Source of the DNA: Massilia sp. Root351
GTDB taxonomy: Bacteria > Pseudomonadota > Gammaproteobacteria > Burkholderiales > Burkholderiaceae_D
Direction: 5' to 3'
DNA length: 64,000 nt
NCBI RefSeq assembly: GCF_001425045.1
Contig: NZ_LMDJ01000001.1
Location: forward strand, 497,859 to 561,858
Numbering within the stretch: the first letter of the stretch is position 1; every line of letters begins with the position of its first letter. The notes under the pieces are model-generated. The model had not been told where the DNA came from. It searched no databases and worked only from the letters and a program-made list of their open reading frames with translations. Made by a program: the position numbers and the translations under genes. Of the stretch, positions 1-8,317 are shown piece by piece.

Positions 1-1673
1 TCGGCGTAGTTGGTGGATGAGGTGAACTTGGTGGTCAGCGCCTTGAACCAGATGCGGTAGGCCTTGTCGTTGCCGATGCCGGTCATGGCCAGCGGCTGCT
101 TGTTCAGGTAGGAGCTGTAGTAGTCGCTGCTCGAGGTGGCGTTCGAGCCTTGCGACAGGAAGTAGAACATGCGGTTGTTCGGGCCGCTGCTGTAGTGCAC
201 GTTCAGGTTCTTCAGCGTGCTGCTCCACTGGTTCGGGCTGGAACCGTCCTTGCTCGGCTTGTACATCCAGCGCAGCGGCTGGCCGCTCTTCGAGATTTCC
301 TTGCCCATCATCCAATCGTTGCCGGTGGCCGGGATCACGTTGCCGGTGCCGCCCGCGCGGGCATAGGCCTCGGTCATCTCGCCGGCGATGTCGGCGCCCG
401 ATTCATTCAGGCCGCCCGACTCGCCCGAGTAGGTCAGGTTGGAGGTGGCGTCGATCACGCCGTGGCCCATCTCGTGGCCGATCACGTCGATCGAACCGAG
501 GTTGTTGAACGACGAGCCGCCGTCGCCGATGTACATGCATTTGCAGTTCGGGTCGAAGAAGGCGTTGTCGTAGTTGTTGTCGACGTGGACGGCGATGTAG
601 GTGGAGGTGTTGTTGCCGTCCAGGGACTGCCAGCCCAGCGTGTTCTTCATGGTGTCGTAGGTGTTCATCAGACCCCACATCGCGTTCACGGCAGCGGTCT
701 GGCCGTTGGCGTTGGTGGTGCTGCCGCCGCTGATGTACTGCTGGCCGTCGCCCCAGGTGTTGCTGCTGTTGGTGTAGACGGTGCCCGGGGTGGGGTTCGA
801 TTCCGGCGCGTGGTTGGCGTTGGTGATGGCCATGCCGCCGAAGGTGCCGCCCACGCCGCGCGACGGGTCTTTCATCTGGTAGGTGCTGCCCGACAGCGTG
901 GTGTTGATCGGCACGGCGCCGTTGTACTGGCTGTTGCCGGTGCCGACCACCGTTTGCAGTGCTTCCCACTGGGCGATCACGGCGCCGGTCTTGGCGTTGA
1001 CCACGGTGTCGTGGTACCGCACGCGCTTGCGGCTGTCGGCCATGCGGGTTTTCACCAGGTAGGCCAGCTCGTAACGGTCCACCACCTCTTCCAGGTCGGT
1101 CGCGTTCAGGGCCGATTCGGCCTTGTTCAGGGCCGAGGCCACGCGCACCGATTTCATCACCGGATAGATCAGCAGTTCGGCCTGCGGCGCCCAGCGGTGC
1201 ACGCCGTTCGGCGCCACGCTCTTGACCACGGCGGCGACGGCGTCGGCGCTGCTCAGCGACGGCGTCAGTTCGGGCGCGCCGGTGCGGCTGCCGTTGGCGG
1301 CCACGCCGCGCGGCGCGTTCAGGCCTGCGCGGCGGTCGGACACGGACTCGCTGACGATGTTGTCGGTGGCGTCGGTGACGATCACGGATTCGGAACCGAA
1401 CACGCGCAGGCCGTTATAGGTGTGCTGGGCGCGGGTGATCTTGGTGCCGGCCACGCCGGGGTGCTGGCCGCCGATGGCAAAGCCGTGCTGCATGCCGAGG
1501 CCGGCCGAGCTGGGACGCTTGGCCAGTTTGGCCGCCAGGCCGGCGCTCTCTTGTGGAGAGGCCTGGGCGACCGGCGCCGCCATCATTTGGGGACCGGCCG
1601 CGTGGGCCTGGGCGGCGAGCATCATCGGCAGGGCGGCGATGGCTGCGGCAAGCATGTTCTTACGTAGGTTCAT
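1..1673 (-). CDS. secreted M4 (thermolysin-like) metallopeptidase, 3' end cut by window
   Basis: The first 557 residues are visible. The N-terminus is a Sec signal peptide (MNLRKN, hydrophobic stretch, AQAHA cleavage region), followed by a propeptide with FTP/PepSY-like sequence at roughly residues 50-230. The catalytic domain carries the zinc motif HEMGH at about residues 400-404 and the third ligand in NESGADIAGEM about 20 residues later, which is the M4 arrangement. It is expected to be an exported zinc endopeptidase that matures by propeptide removal. The ATG at 1671-1673 was chosen because GGAGAG lies just upstream and a signal peptide follows directly. The C-terminus lies outside the window, so extra C-terminal domains cannot be judged. 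A second, more distant zinc peptidase is at 33939-36053. Confidence 0.93.
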   Translation of the reverse strand, partial: MNLRKNMLAAAIAALPMMLAAQAHAAGPQMMAAPVAQASPQESAGLAAKLAKRPSSAGLGMQHGFAIGGQHPGVAGTKITRAQHTYNGLRVFGSESVIVTDATDNIVSESVSDRRAGLNAPRGVAANGSRTGAPELTPSLSSADAVAAVVKSVAPNGVHRWAPQAELLIYPVMKSVRVASALNKAESALNATDLEEVVDRYELAYLVKTRMADSRKRVRYHDTVVNAKTGAVIAQWEALQTVVGTGNSQYNGAVPINTTLSGSTYQMKDPSRGVGGTFGGMAITNANHAPESNPTPGTVYTNSSNTWGDGQQYISGGSTTNANGQTAAVNAMWGLMNTYDTMKNTLGWQSLDGNNTSTYIAVHVDNNYDNAFFDPNCKCMYIGDGGSSFNNLGSIDVIGHEMGHGVIDATSNLTYSGESGGLNESGADIAGEMTEAYARAGGTGNVIPATGNDWMMGKEISKSGQPLRWMYKPSKDGSSPNQWSSTLKNLNVHYSSGPNNRMFYFLSQGSNATSSSDYYSSYLNKQPLAMTGIGNDKAYRIWFKALTTKFTSSTNYA

Positions 1674-1733
1674 CTTCTCTCCAAGGGTTTCGTTAGTGTT
1701 CTGGCAGTGCTTTTGGCGGGCCAGCGCAGCGAC

Positions 1734-1761
1734 ACTATTCCTTGCCGATGCGGCAAGTCAA
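1734..1761 (-). promoter_or_regulatory. putative promoter with inverted repeat in the spacer, for the M4 peptidase
   Basis: On the minus strand TTGACT (1756-1761) and AATAGT (1734-1739) are 16 bp apart. The spacer holds CTTGCCG-ATG-CGGCAAG (1741-1757), a 7-bp perfect inverted repeat that could be an operator or a hairpin. The -10 matches the consensus only partly, so this is a sequence-based guess. Confidence 0.4.
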
Positions 1762-2243
1762 AAAACTTGGGAAATGAGTCGTGAACGGGGAAACTGTTAA
1801 AAATGGGACAAACTTGCCTCCGGCCCATGTCGGGATTGCCTACAAAAACGCTAGCAATGGCGCACGATTGGTGGGTTTTATGCCGATACTGTGTGTTACA
1901 CGCAACGGAATAGACGTAACACTCTATTTTCGTGACGTACGCGACACATTGCCCAATTCTTCAGCACGCTCGGGTTGCAATTTCTTAATGTTGCGATCTA
2001 CACTAGAAGCACAAAGCGCAGGGCCAGACCCAACAAAAACGACGCGCACCGGGAACTACAGGGAACAGAGAACATGACCACACGCACAGCGCAACCCCAG
2101 CCCTCATAGGGCCACGCCGGGCCTCGCCGCCGCCCCCAGCACATCCGTACGCCGCCCGCCGCAACCCGGCTTCCGCGGTGCCATCGCGCGCCTTCGCCCA
2201 CCCGTGGCCAGGTTCGCAGGGACAGCTTTTTTCTTTGTTTACT
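1762..2243. other. intergenic region between the divergent M4 peptidase and ACT-domain genes
   Basis: I see no convincing gene here. Base composition is less GC-rich than the flanking genes. GTGTTAC (1893-1899) and GTAACAC (1916-1922) form a 7-bp inverted repeat 16 nt apart that could bind a regulator. A 98-codon open frame starting near 1781 lacks a ribosome binding site and reads as random sequence. Confidence 0.5.
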
Positions 2244-2909
2244 ATGCTCTCTATATCTACCAAAGTTGAGCGGATCGTCATGGAATCGCCCTTCCTGACC
2301 GAGGGACTGGGGCGCGGACTGATCAACCTGTCGGAACTGGCGCGGCAGCTGCAGCCGCAGCTTGAAACGGACCTGTGGAAGCCGGTGGGACAGGCGGCCG
2401 TGGTGATGGCGCTGCGGCGCGTGGCCGAACGCCTGCCGCAGCACGAGGCGGCCGCGCACGGCGAGCTGTCGCTGGCGCGCAAGACCGGCGAGCTGACCAC
2501 CCGCACTGACCTGACGATGTATACCTTCCGCTATTCGGAGAATACCTATGAATGCCACCGCCGGCTGCTGGCCGTGGCCGCGCCGCAGCAGGGCGCGTTC
2601 GTCTCGGTCACGCGCGGCATCCACGAGGTGATGGTGGTGTGCAGCCGCCCGCTCACCAGCGCGATCGACGAGGTGTTCGTCACCGAGCGCCAGCTGGCGC
2701 GGCTGGAGTGCCTGAACGCGGTGACCTTGCACCTGGACCCGGAGACGTTCAACATGCCGGGGATTTACCACGGCATCCTGAAGAAGCTGGCGTGGGACAA
2801 GATCAACCTGGTGAACATGATCTGCACCCACACCGAGCTGACGATATTGCTGGAGCAGCGCCAGACCGGCGCCGCCATTGCGGTGCTGTCGCGCCTGGTG
2901 GCGCAGTGA
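2244..2909 (+). CDS. ACT-domain protein of unknown function
   Basis: 221 residues if started at ATG 2244; a second candidate start is ATG 2280 (MESPFLTEG), and neither has a strong Shine-Dalgarno sequence. The C-terminal half (about residues 145-215, containing FNMPGIYHGILKKL and HTELTILLEQ) resembles the ACT ligand-binding fold found in the regulatory part of aspartokinases: Pro-Gly turn, helix, then Asn-containing strands. No kinase domain is present. ACT domains usually bind amino acids, so a sensing or allosteric role is plausible but inferred. The gene is followed after 116 bp by the convergent argH; co-function with arginine synthesis cannot be shown. Confidence 0.75.
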   Translation: MLSISTKVERIVMESPFLTEGLGRGLINLSELARQLQPQLETDLWKPVGQAAVVMALRRVAERLPQHEAAAHGELSLARKTGELTTRTDLTMYTFRYSENTYECHRRLLAVAAPQQGAFVSVTRGIHEVMVVCSRPLTSAIDEVFVTERQLARLECLNAVTLHLDPETFNMPGIYHGILKKLAWDKINLVNMICTHTELTILLEQRQTGAAIAVLSRLVAQ

Positions 2910-2924
2910 TGGCGGCTCGCGGCG

Positions 2925-3025
2925 GCGCTTGGCGGGTGACGCACGGTGTGCTAACCCGCCCTACGCTACCAGCGGGGCCTGCCTAGGGCGGGCCAGGCGC
3001 AGCCGTAACCCGCCGCGACGGGCGC
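2925..3025. repeat. REP-like GC-rich intergenic element (degenerate)
   Basis: The gap between the convergent ACT gene and argH contains CTAACCCGCCCTACG and, further on, TAGGGCGGGCCAGG and GTAACCCGCC. These resemble the dispersed intergenic repeat built on 'GTAGGGCGGGTTA...TAACCCGCC' found in many proteobacteria. The arms are imperfect, so this would be a decayed copy. I see no second copy in this window. Confidence 0.45.
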
Positions 3026-4423
3026 TCAGCCCGCCAGTTGTCCGCGCACGCGGGCGATGGCTTTGCGCACCTGGTTCGGCGCGGTGCCGCCCACGTGGTC
3101 GCGCGCGGCCACCGAGCCTTCCAGCGTCAGCACCTGGAAGATGTCCTGCTCGATCAGCGTGGAGAAGGCCTGCAGCTGCTCCAGCGACATTTCCGACAGG
3201 TCGATGCCCAGGTCCACGCAAGCGCGTACCGCGTGCGCCACGGCTTCGTGCGCGTCGCGGAACGGCAGGCCTTTCTTCACCAGGTAGTCGGCCAGGTCGG
3301 TGGCGGTGGCGTAACCCTGCAGGGCTGCCGCACGCATCGCTTCCGGCTTGACGGTGATGCCGCCGGCCATGTCGGCGAAGATGCGCAGCGTGTCCATCAG
3401 CGTGTCGACGGTGTCGAACAGCGGTTCCTTGTCTTCCTGGTTGTCCTTGTTGTAGGCCAGCGGCTGGCCTTTCATCAGGGTCAGCAGGCCCATCAGGTGG
3501 CCGTACACGCGGCCGGTCTTGCCGCGCGCCAGTTCCGGCACGTCCGGGTTTTTCTTCTGCGGCATGATGGACGAGCCGGTGCAGAACCGGTCGGCAATGT
3601 CGATGAAGCCCACGCGCGGGCTCATCCAGATGATCAGCTCTTCCGACATGCGCGACACGTGGGTCATGATCAGCGAAGCGGCGGCCGTGAATTCGATGGC
3701 GAAGTCGCGGTCCGACACGGCGTCCAGCGAGTTGTGGCACACGTCGTCGAAGCCCAGCGCCTTGGCCACTTGCAGGCGGTCGATCGGGAAGGTGGTGCCG
3801 GCCAGCGCGGCGGCGCCCAGCGGCAGGCGGTTCACGCGCTTGCGGCAGTCGGCCATGCGCTCGGCGTCGCGGCCGAACATCTCGACGTAGGCCAGCATGT
3901 GGTGGCCGAAGGTGATCGGCTGCGCCACTTGCATGTGGGTGAAGCCCGGCAGGATGGTGTCGGCGTGTTGTTCGGCCAGGTCGGTCAGCGCGCCGCGCAG
4001 CTGGTTCAGCAGGGCGGTCACGTCGTCGATGGCCGAGCGCACGTACAGGCGGATGTCCGTGGCCACCTGGTCGTTGCGCGAACGGCCGGTGTGCAGGCGC
4101 TTGCCGGCGTCGCCCACCAGCTCGGTCAGGCGTTTTTCAATGTTCAGGTGCACGTCTTCCAGGTCCAGCAGCCACTCGAACTTGCCCGCTTCGATTTCCT
4201 GGCTGATCTGCGCCATGCCGCGCTGGATGTCGGCCAGGTCGGCCGCCGTGATGATCTGCTGCGCGGCCAGCATGCCGGCGTGCGCCAGCGAGCCTTCGAT
4301 GTCGGCCCTGGCCAGGCGGTTGTCAAAAAATACAGAAGCCGTGTAGCGTTTGACGAGGTCGGAAACCGGTTCGGAGAAGCGAGCGGACCAGGCTTCGCCC
4401 TTCTTGGAGAATTGATCAGTCAT
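3026..4423 (-). CDS. argH: argininosuccinate lyase
   Basis: 465 residues, the usual ArgH length. It cleaves argininosuccinate to arginine and fumarate, the last step of arginine synthesis, as a cytosolic homotetramer. The fumarase/aspartase-superfamily signature [11 protein letters not shown] is at about residues 283-293, including the mobile catalytic serine loop. HTGRSRNDQ and TFGHH substrate-binding segments are also present. Start ATG 4423 gives [16 protein letters not shown], the typical N-terminus; an upstream in-frame ATG at 4471 would add 16 atypical residues. The gene stands alone, divergent from the NTF2-like gene at 4579. Confidence 0.97.
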   Translation of the reverse strand: MTDQFSKKGEAWSARFSEPVSDLVKRYTASVFFDNRLARADIEGSLAHAGMLAAQQIITAADLADIQRGMAQISQEIEAGKFEWLLDLEDVHLNIEKRLTELVGDAGKRLHTGRSRNDQVATDIRLYVRSAIDDVTALLNQLRGALTDLAEQHADTILPGFTHMQVAQPITFGHHMLAYVEMFGRDAERMADCRKRVNRLPLGAAALAGTTFPIDRLQVAKALGFDDVCHNSLDAVSDRDFAIEFTAAASLIMTHVSRMSEELIIWMSPRVGFIDIADRFCTGSSIMPQKKNPDVPELARGKTGRVYGHLMGLLTLMKGQPLAYNKDNQEDKEPLFDTVDTLMDTLRIFADMAGGITVKPEAMRAAALQGYATATDLADYLVKKGLPFRDAHEAVAHAVRACVDLGIDLSEMSLEQLQAFSTLIEQDIFQVLTLEGSVAARDHVGGTAPNQVRKAIARVRGQLAG

Positions 4424-4578
4424 GATTTTTATAAGAGGGTGGGCGTGCGGATTAGCGACGATTATAAACAAGGTTGGCCTTCCTCACCGATTCCGGGGCG
4501 CCACGGGCGTGACAGCCGGGCTGAAATCGCCGATCATGGCACCATGAAGACACGCGTCGCGCACCCGGAGAACAGAGC

Positions 4579-5238
4579 ATGAAACAGCCAGCCATAGCCA
4601 GCCTGTTGTACGTTTTGATGGCAGGTGCGCTGTGCGGCACGGCCACCGCCGGTGGCGTGCACGCCGCACCGGCCGCCCCGCTGGCCGCCACCGCAGCCGC
4701 CCCCGCCGGGCCTGCGGCCGGCGCCACGCCTGCCGCGCCAGCCTCCGGCGCCGCCGAGGGCGACGCAGGCCAGGCGCCTGCCATTGCGCCCGAATTGACC
4801 ACGCTGGACGGCATCCTGTCCGCGCTGTACGGCACCATCTCCGGCGCGGCTGGCGCGCCGCGCGACTGGGAGCGCCTGCGCAGCCTGTTCACGCATGAAG
4901 GCCGCATGGCAGTGCATGGCCCGAACAAGACCGGCGACATGACCACCCGCGTGCTGACCATTTCCGACTACATTTCGCGGGTGACGCCGGTATTTGCCAA
5001 GGAAGGCTTCTACGAAACCGAACTGGCGCGCAGCACGGAGAGCTTCGGCCAGATCGCCCACGTGTTCAGTACCTATGAATCGCGCCGCTCGCCGGACGAG
5101 GCCACGCCCTTCCAGCGCGGCATGAACAGCATCCAGCTGGTGAACGACGGCCAGCGCTGGTGGATCCAGTCGCTGGTGTGGCAGGCGGAAAGCGAAAAAA
5201 ACCCGCTGCCGGCGCGCTACCTGAAAGGCAAGCATTGA
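4579..5238 (+). CDS. exported NTF2/SnoaL-like protein
   Basis: 219 residues. A signal peptide (MKQPAIASLLYVLMAGALCG) is followed by an Ala/Pro-rich low-complexity spacer to about residue 70. The rest (LDGILSALYGTISG, WERLRSLFTHEGRM, FYETELARSTESFGQIAHVFSTYE, NSIQLVNDGQRWWIQSLVWQ) has the helix-then-strands pattern and WW-containing strand of SnoaL/NTF2-like proteins. No catalytic residues can be assigned. Its last codons lie inside a 14-bp tandem duplication that also contains the start of the next gene, so the two are very likely one operon. Confidence 0.8.
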   Translation: MKQPAIASLLYVLMAGALCGTATAGGVHAAPAAPLAATAAAPAGPAAGATPAAPASGAAEGDAGQAPAIAPELTTLDGILSALYGTISGAAGAPRDWERLRSLFTHEGRMAVHGPNKTGDMTTRVLTISDYISRVTPVFAKEGFYETELARSTESFGQIAHVFSTYESRRSPDEATPFQRGMNSIQLVNDGQRWWIQSLVWQAESEKNPLPARYLKGKH

Positions 5239-5250
5239 AAGGCAAGCATT
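5223..5250 (+). repeat. 14-bp perfect tandem duplication at a gene junction
   Basis: GAAAGGCAAGCATT occurs twice head-to-tail (5223-5236 and 5237-5250). The first copy runs into the TGA stop of the upstream gene (5236-5238) and the second supplies the TTG start of the downstream gene (5249-5251). Confidence 0.9.
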
Positions 5251-5668
5251 GAACATCAGCACCGACAAGGCGGCACTCGACATACCGCTTATTCACCGTT
5301 TTCTGAGCGAGCGCTCCACCTGGGCGGTGGGCATGCCGCTGGCGATGCTGGAGAAGGCCATTGCCAATTCGCTGTGCTTCGGCGGCTATCAGGAGGATGG
5401 CGGGCAGATTGCGTTTGCCCGCGTGATCACGGACGGCGCCACCTTCGCCAACCTGGTCGATGTGTTCGTGCTGCCGGAGCACCGTGGCCTGGGCCACAGC
5501 AAGCGCCTGGTGGCGGCCATCATGGCCCATCCCGAGCTGCAAGGGCTGCGCCGCTTCACGCTGGCCACCGGCGACGCGCACGGCCTGTACGCGCAGTTCG
5601 GGTTTGCGCCCCCGCAGCGTCCGCAGACCCTGATGGAGCGCTACTTCCCCGACCTTTACGTCAAATGA
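5249..5668 (+). CDS. GNAT-family N-acetyltransferase
   Basis: 139 residues from a TTG start (MNISTDKAALDIPLIHRFL). The acetyl-CoA binding motif A is VFVLPEHRGLGHSKRLV at about residues 71-87, matching the R/Q-x-x-G-x-G/A pattern, and LYAQFGFAPP is the usual C-terminal strand-helix end. Proteins of this size and sequence type are commonly annotated as small-molecule acetyltransferases; the substrate is unknown. No in-frame ATG lies near the N-terminus, and TTG retains the full first helix. It lies 10 bp downstream of the NTF2-like gene. Confidence 0.88.
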   Translation: MNISTDKAALDIPLIHRFLSERSTWAVGMPLAMLEKAIANSLCFGGYQEDGGQIAFARVITDGATFANLVDVFVLPEHRGLGHSKRLVAAIMAHPELQGLRRFTLATGDAHGLYAQFGFAPPQRPQTLMERYFPDLYVK

Positions 5669-5683
5669 ACTGCGTGAAATGAA

Positions 5684-7069
5684 CTACTGCCACTGCATCA
5701 GCGCCGGCGGAATCAGCAGCAGCAGCGCCATCACCGCGTAGATCAGCTGCAGCGGTATCATCCACTTGGCCCAGGTAATCCAGGGAATGCGCGCCAGGGC
5801 CAGCACGCCCACGGTGATGCCCGAGGTGGGGATCATGGGCGTGGTCAGCTCGCCGAACTGGAAGGCCAGCACGGCCGTCTGGCGTGTGACGCCCACCAGG
5901 TCCGCCAGCGGCGCCATGATGGGCATGGTCAGCGAGGCCTGGCCGGTGCCGGAGTGGATGAAGAAGTTGATCACGGTCTGGATGGCGAACATCTTCTGCG
6001 CCGCGAACACCGGGCTGGACGACTGCACCAGCGGCAGCAGGCCGTGCAGCATGGTGTCGATGATGTTGGCGTCGCGCGCCAGTATCATGGTGCCGCGCGC
6101 CAGGGCGATCACCAGCGCCGTGCCCACCAGGTCTTTCGCGCCCTGGATGAAGGCGCCCACCAGCTCGTCCGAATCGAGCCCGCCGATGATGCCAATCAGG
6201 ATGCCCATGGTCATGAACAGCGCGGCGATCTGCTCGATGTACCAGTCGAACTTCACCACGCCCACCACCATGCCCAGCAGCGAGGCGGCGAAGATCCACA
6301 GCACCACCTTGTGCTTGAGCGTCATGCCCGCGAAGTCGTTCAGGTCAAGCTGGCTTTCCTGGCGCTTGACCTGGTCCAGCAAATACGTCGGGCTCAGTTC
6401 CGGGTTGCGCTTGATGCGCGCCGCATACCACATCATGAAGCCGGCCGTGAGGGCGGTGGCGACCACCCAGCAGATCAGGCGGTAGCTCATGCCGGAAAAC
6501 ACCGGGATGCCGGCGATGCCCTGCGCGATGCCGACGTTGAACGGGTTCAGGAAGGCGGCCCCGAAGCCCACCTGCGAGCCAAGGAAGGGGATGGAGACGC
6601 CGGTGATGGTGTCGTAGCCCAGCGCGAGCGCCAGCGGCACGAAGATGAGGATGAAGGGGATCGCCTCCTCGTTCATGCCGAAGGTGGCGCCGCCCAGCGA
6701 GAACAGGGTGATGAACACCGGGATCAGCGCGGCCCGCACAAAGGGTGAATGCGTGTGCGCCTTGGCGATGGACTTGATCATGGCGTCGATCGCTTCGGTC
6801 CTGTGCAGCACCTGGAAGGTGCCGCCCACGATGAGGATGAAGCCGATGATCAGGCCCGCTTCGGCGAAGCCCTTGATGGGCGCCATCATCAGCGCCGCCA
6901 GGCCTTGCGGCTTGCTCTCGACGTAGTGGAAGGTGTCCGGGTTGATCAGCTGCTTGCCGTTGACCAGGTGGGTGTCGTACTTGCCGCCGGGGATAAGCCA
7001 GGTCGCCAGCGCGATCAGCGCTAAAATGGCGAAGACCAGCACGTAGGTGTTCGGGATGCGGAGTTTCAT
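5684..7069 (-). CDS. YfcC-family (DcuC-like) inner-membrane permease
   Basis: 461 residues with about 12 hydrophobic segments. MKLRIPNTYVLVFAILALIAL at the start, GGTFQVLHRTEAIDAMI and the FFIHSGTGQASLTMPIMAPL region near the C-terminus are characteristic of the YfcC/C4-dicarboxylate anaerobic carrier family, which also includes amino-acid permeases such as arginine/ornithine exchangers. Start ATG 7069 has AAGGA six bases upstream. It follows the zinc hydrolase gene by 13 bp on the same strand, so the two are probably co-transcribed. Given the neighbouring cyanophycinase, the cargo may be an aspartyl-arginine dipeptide or its amino acids; this is inference. Confidence 0.88.
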   Translation of the reverse strand: MKLRIPNTYVLVFAILALIALATWLIPGGKYDTHLVNGKQLINPDTFHYVESKPQGLAALMMAPIKGFAEAGLIIGFILIVGGTFQVLHRTEAIDAMIKSIAKAHTHSPFVRAALIPVFITLFSLGGATFGMNEEAIPFILIFVPLALALGYDTITGVSIPFLGSQVGFGAAFLNPFNVGIAQGIAGIPVFSGMSYRLICWVVATALTAGFMMWYAARIKRNPELSPTYLLDQVKRQESQLDLNDFAGMTLKHKVVLWIFAASLLGMVVGVVKFDWYIEQIAALFMTMGILIGIIGGLDSDELVGAFIQGAKDLVGTALVIALARGTMILARDANIIDTMLHGLLPLVQSSSPVFAAQKMFAIQTVINFFIHSGTGQASLTMPIMAPLADLVGVTRQTAVLAFQFGELTTPMIPTSGITVGVLALARIPWITWAKWMIPLQLIYAVMALLLLIPPALMQWQ

Positions 7070-7082
7070 AACGTCCTTGTAT

Positions 7083-8201
7083 TTATTGGCTGAGCAGGTC
7101 GCCGGAGCGGAACGCCTCGGCCCCTGCGATTTTGCCGATGTTCCAGCCGCGCAGCACGTGGCGGTGGGCGGTGCGCGCAAACAGCACGCCGTCCACGCTG
7201 CAGCATACAGTGCTGGCGGCGCCGCCGACCGGATCGATCACGTCGGCCACCGCGTCGCCCGCCTTCAGTCTTTCGCCCATCTCGCGCTTATAGACCAGCA
7301 CTCCGGCGTGCGGCGCCAGGATCGGTTCCACGCCCTCCAGCGGCGTGGCCGCGCACAGCGGCGCCGGCAGTTCGCCCACTTCCGCATCGAGCACGCCGGC
7401 CTGCGCCAGGAAGCGCACCAGCGCGTCCGCATCTTTTTGCGCCAGCTCGTAGCTCACGTCCATCTCGCCGCGCAGCTCCACCGTGGTGGACAGGCAGGCC
7501 GGCGGGATCGGATAGGCGTCGCCGAAATGCTCCTGCAAGTCCCACCACAGGCGGCTGCAGGCCTCGTCGAACGGCTCGCCGCCCGCCGCCAGTGCCAGCA
7601 GCACCGCGTGGGCGCCCATCAGGCGCGCCAGCGGGGCGATGCCTTCCGCCAGCGGCGTGCCGGCGTAGATGTGCAGCACGGCCTCGTTGTCGCAGTGCAG
7701 ATCGAGCACGATGTCGGCGTCGATGGCCATTTCCAGCAGCAGTTTCTTGTGCGCCTCGCCATCCGATTTGGGCTGCCATGCGGCCACCGAGGCCAGCGCG
7801 TGTTCACGGATGGTGCGTACGTTGGCGTCCGCGTCCGGTCCCAGCTTGCCCGCCAGCGTGGTTTTCAGCTCGCCGGCCACGTGCTTGTAGGCGCGGTTGA
7901 AGTTCACGCCGGTGGTCAGGTCGAAGCGGCCGAAAGGGGCGCCGTGGATGGCTTGCGACAGGCCGATGGGGTTGGCCGCCGGCACCAGGATGATTTCGCC
8001 CTTGACCTTGCCCGCCGCGTCCAGCGCCTCCAGCTGCTTGCGCAAGAACTGCGCCACCAGCATGCCCGGCACTTCGTCCGCGTGCAGCGCGGCCTGGATA
8101 TAGACCTTCTTGCCGCTGCCGGGCGCGCCGTAGCGGTAGCTGGTCAGTTCGAACTGGGCGCTGCTCTGGGGCGCCGAGATGGGGTGTTTTATGGTTCGCA
8201 T
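7083..8201 (-). CDS. AstE/AspA-family zinc hydrolase, candidate cyanophycin dipeptide hydrolase
   Basis: 372 residues of the succinylglutamate desuccinylase/aspartoacylase family (M14-like fold). Visible zinc-site residues are His and Glu in AALHADE at about residue 37 and His in DLHCDN at about residue 153. NPIGLSQ and NFNRAYKH are conserved substrate-pocket segments. The C-terminal beta domain (LAPHAGVLVYKREMGERLKAGD) is typical of the larger subgroup. Start ATG 8201 (MRTIKHPIS) was taken; an ATG 31 codons upstream is possible. To my knowledge, enzymes of this family that split beta-Asp-Arg dipeptides (CphZ) are encoded beside cyanophycinases, which is the case here. Classical AstE activity is less likely because no other ast genes are present. 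Confidence 0.82.
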   Translation of the reverse strand: MRTIKHPISAPQSSAQFELTSYRYGAPGSGKKVYIQAALHADEVPGMLVAQFLRKQLEALDAAGKVKGEIILVPAANPIGLSQAIHGAPFGRFDLTTGVNFNRAYKHVAGELKTTLAGKLGPDADANVRTIREHALASVAAWQPKSDGEAHKKLLLEMAIDADIVLDLHCDNEAVLHIYAGTPLAEGIAPLARLMGAHAVLLALAAGGEPFDEACSRLWWDLQEHFGDAYPIPPACLSTTVELRGEMDVSYELAQKDADALVRFLAQAGVLDAEVGELPAPLCAATPLEGVEPILAPHAGVLVYKREMGERLKAGDAVADVIDPVGGAASTVCCSVDGVLFARTAHRHVLRGWNIGKIAGAEAFRSGDLLSQ

Positions 8202-8317
8202 GGAGGTGGCCTGATGGTGTGGTATCGAAGGATTATGCGCATTTGATGTATATTTGCAAGCAGTAGGCACCGTTCCGGGCGCCTCCCCCCGCAATTTCTC
8301 TGCAAAACGGACTGGAT
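8202..8317. promoter_or_regulatory. divergent control region of the cyanophycin locus
   Basis: 116 bp between the start of the zinc hydrolase (minus) and the cyanophycinase (plus) must hold both promoters. It is locally AT-rich around 8230-8262. I could not assign confident -35/-10 pairs or an operator. Confidence 0.5.

Noticed and set aside
1781..2077. 98-codon open frame upstream of the ACT-domain gene
   Set aside because: No ribosome binding site, composition unlike neighbouring genes, no signal or domain.
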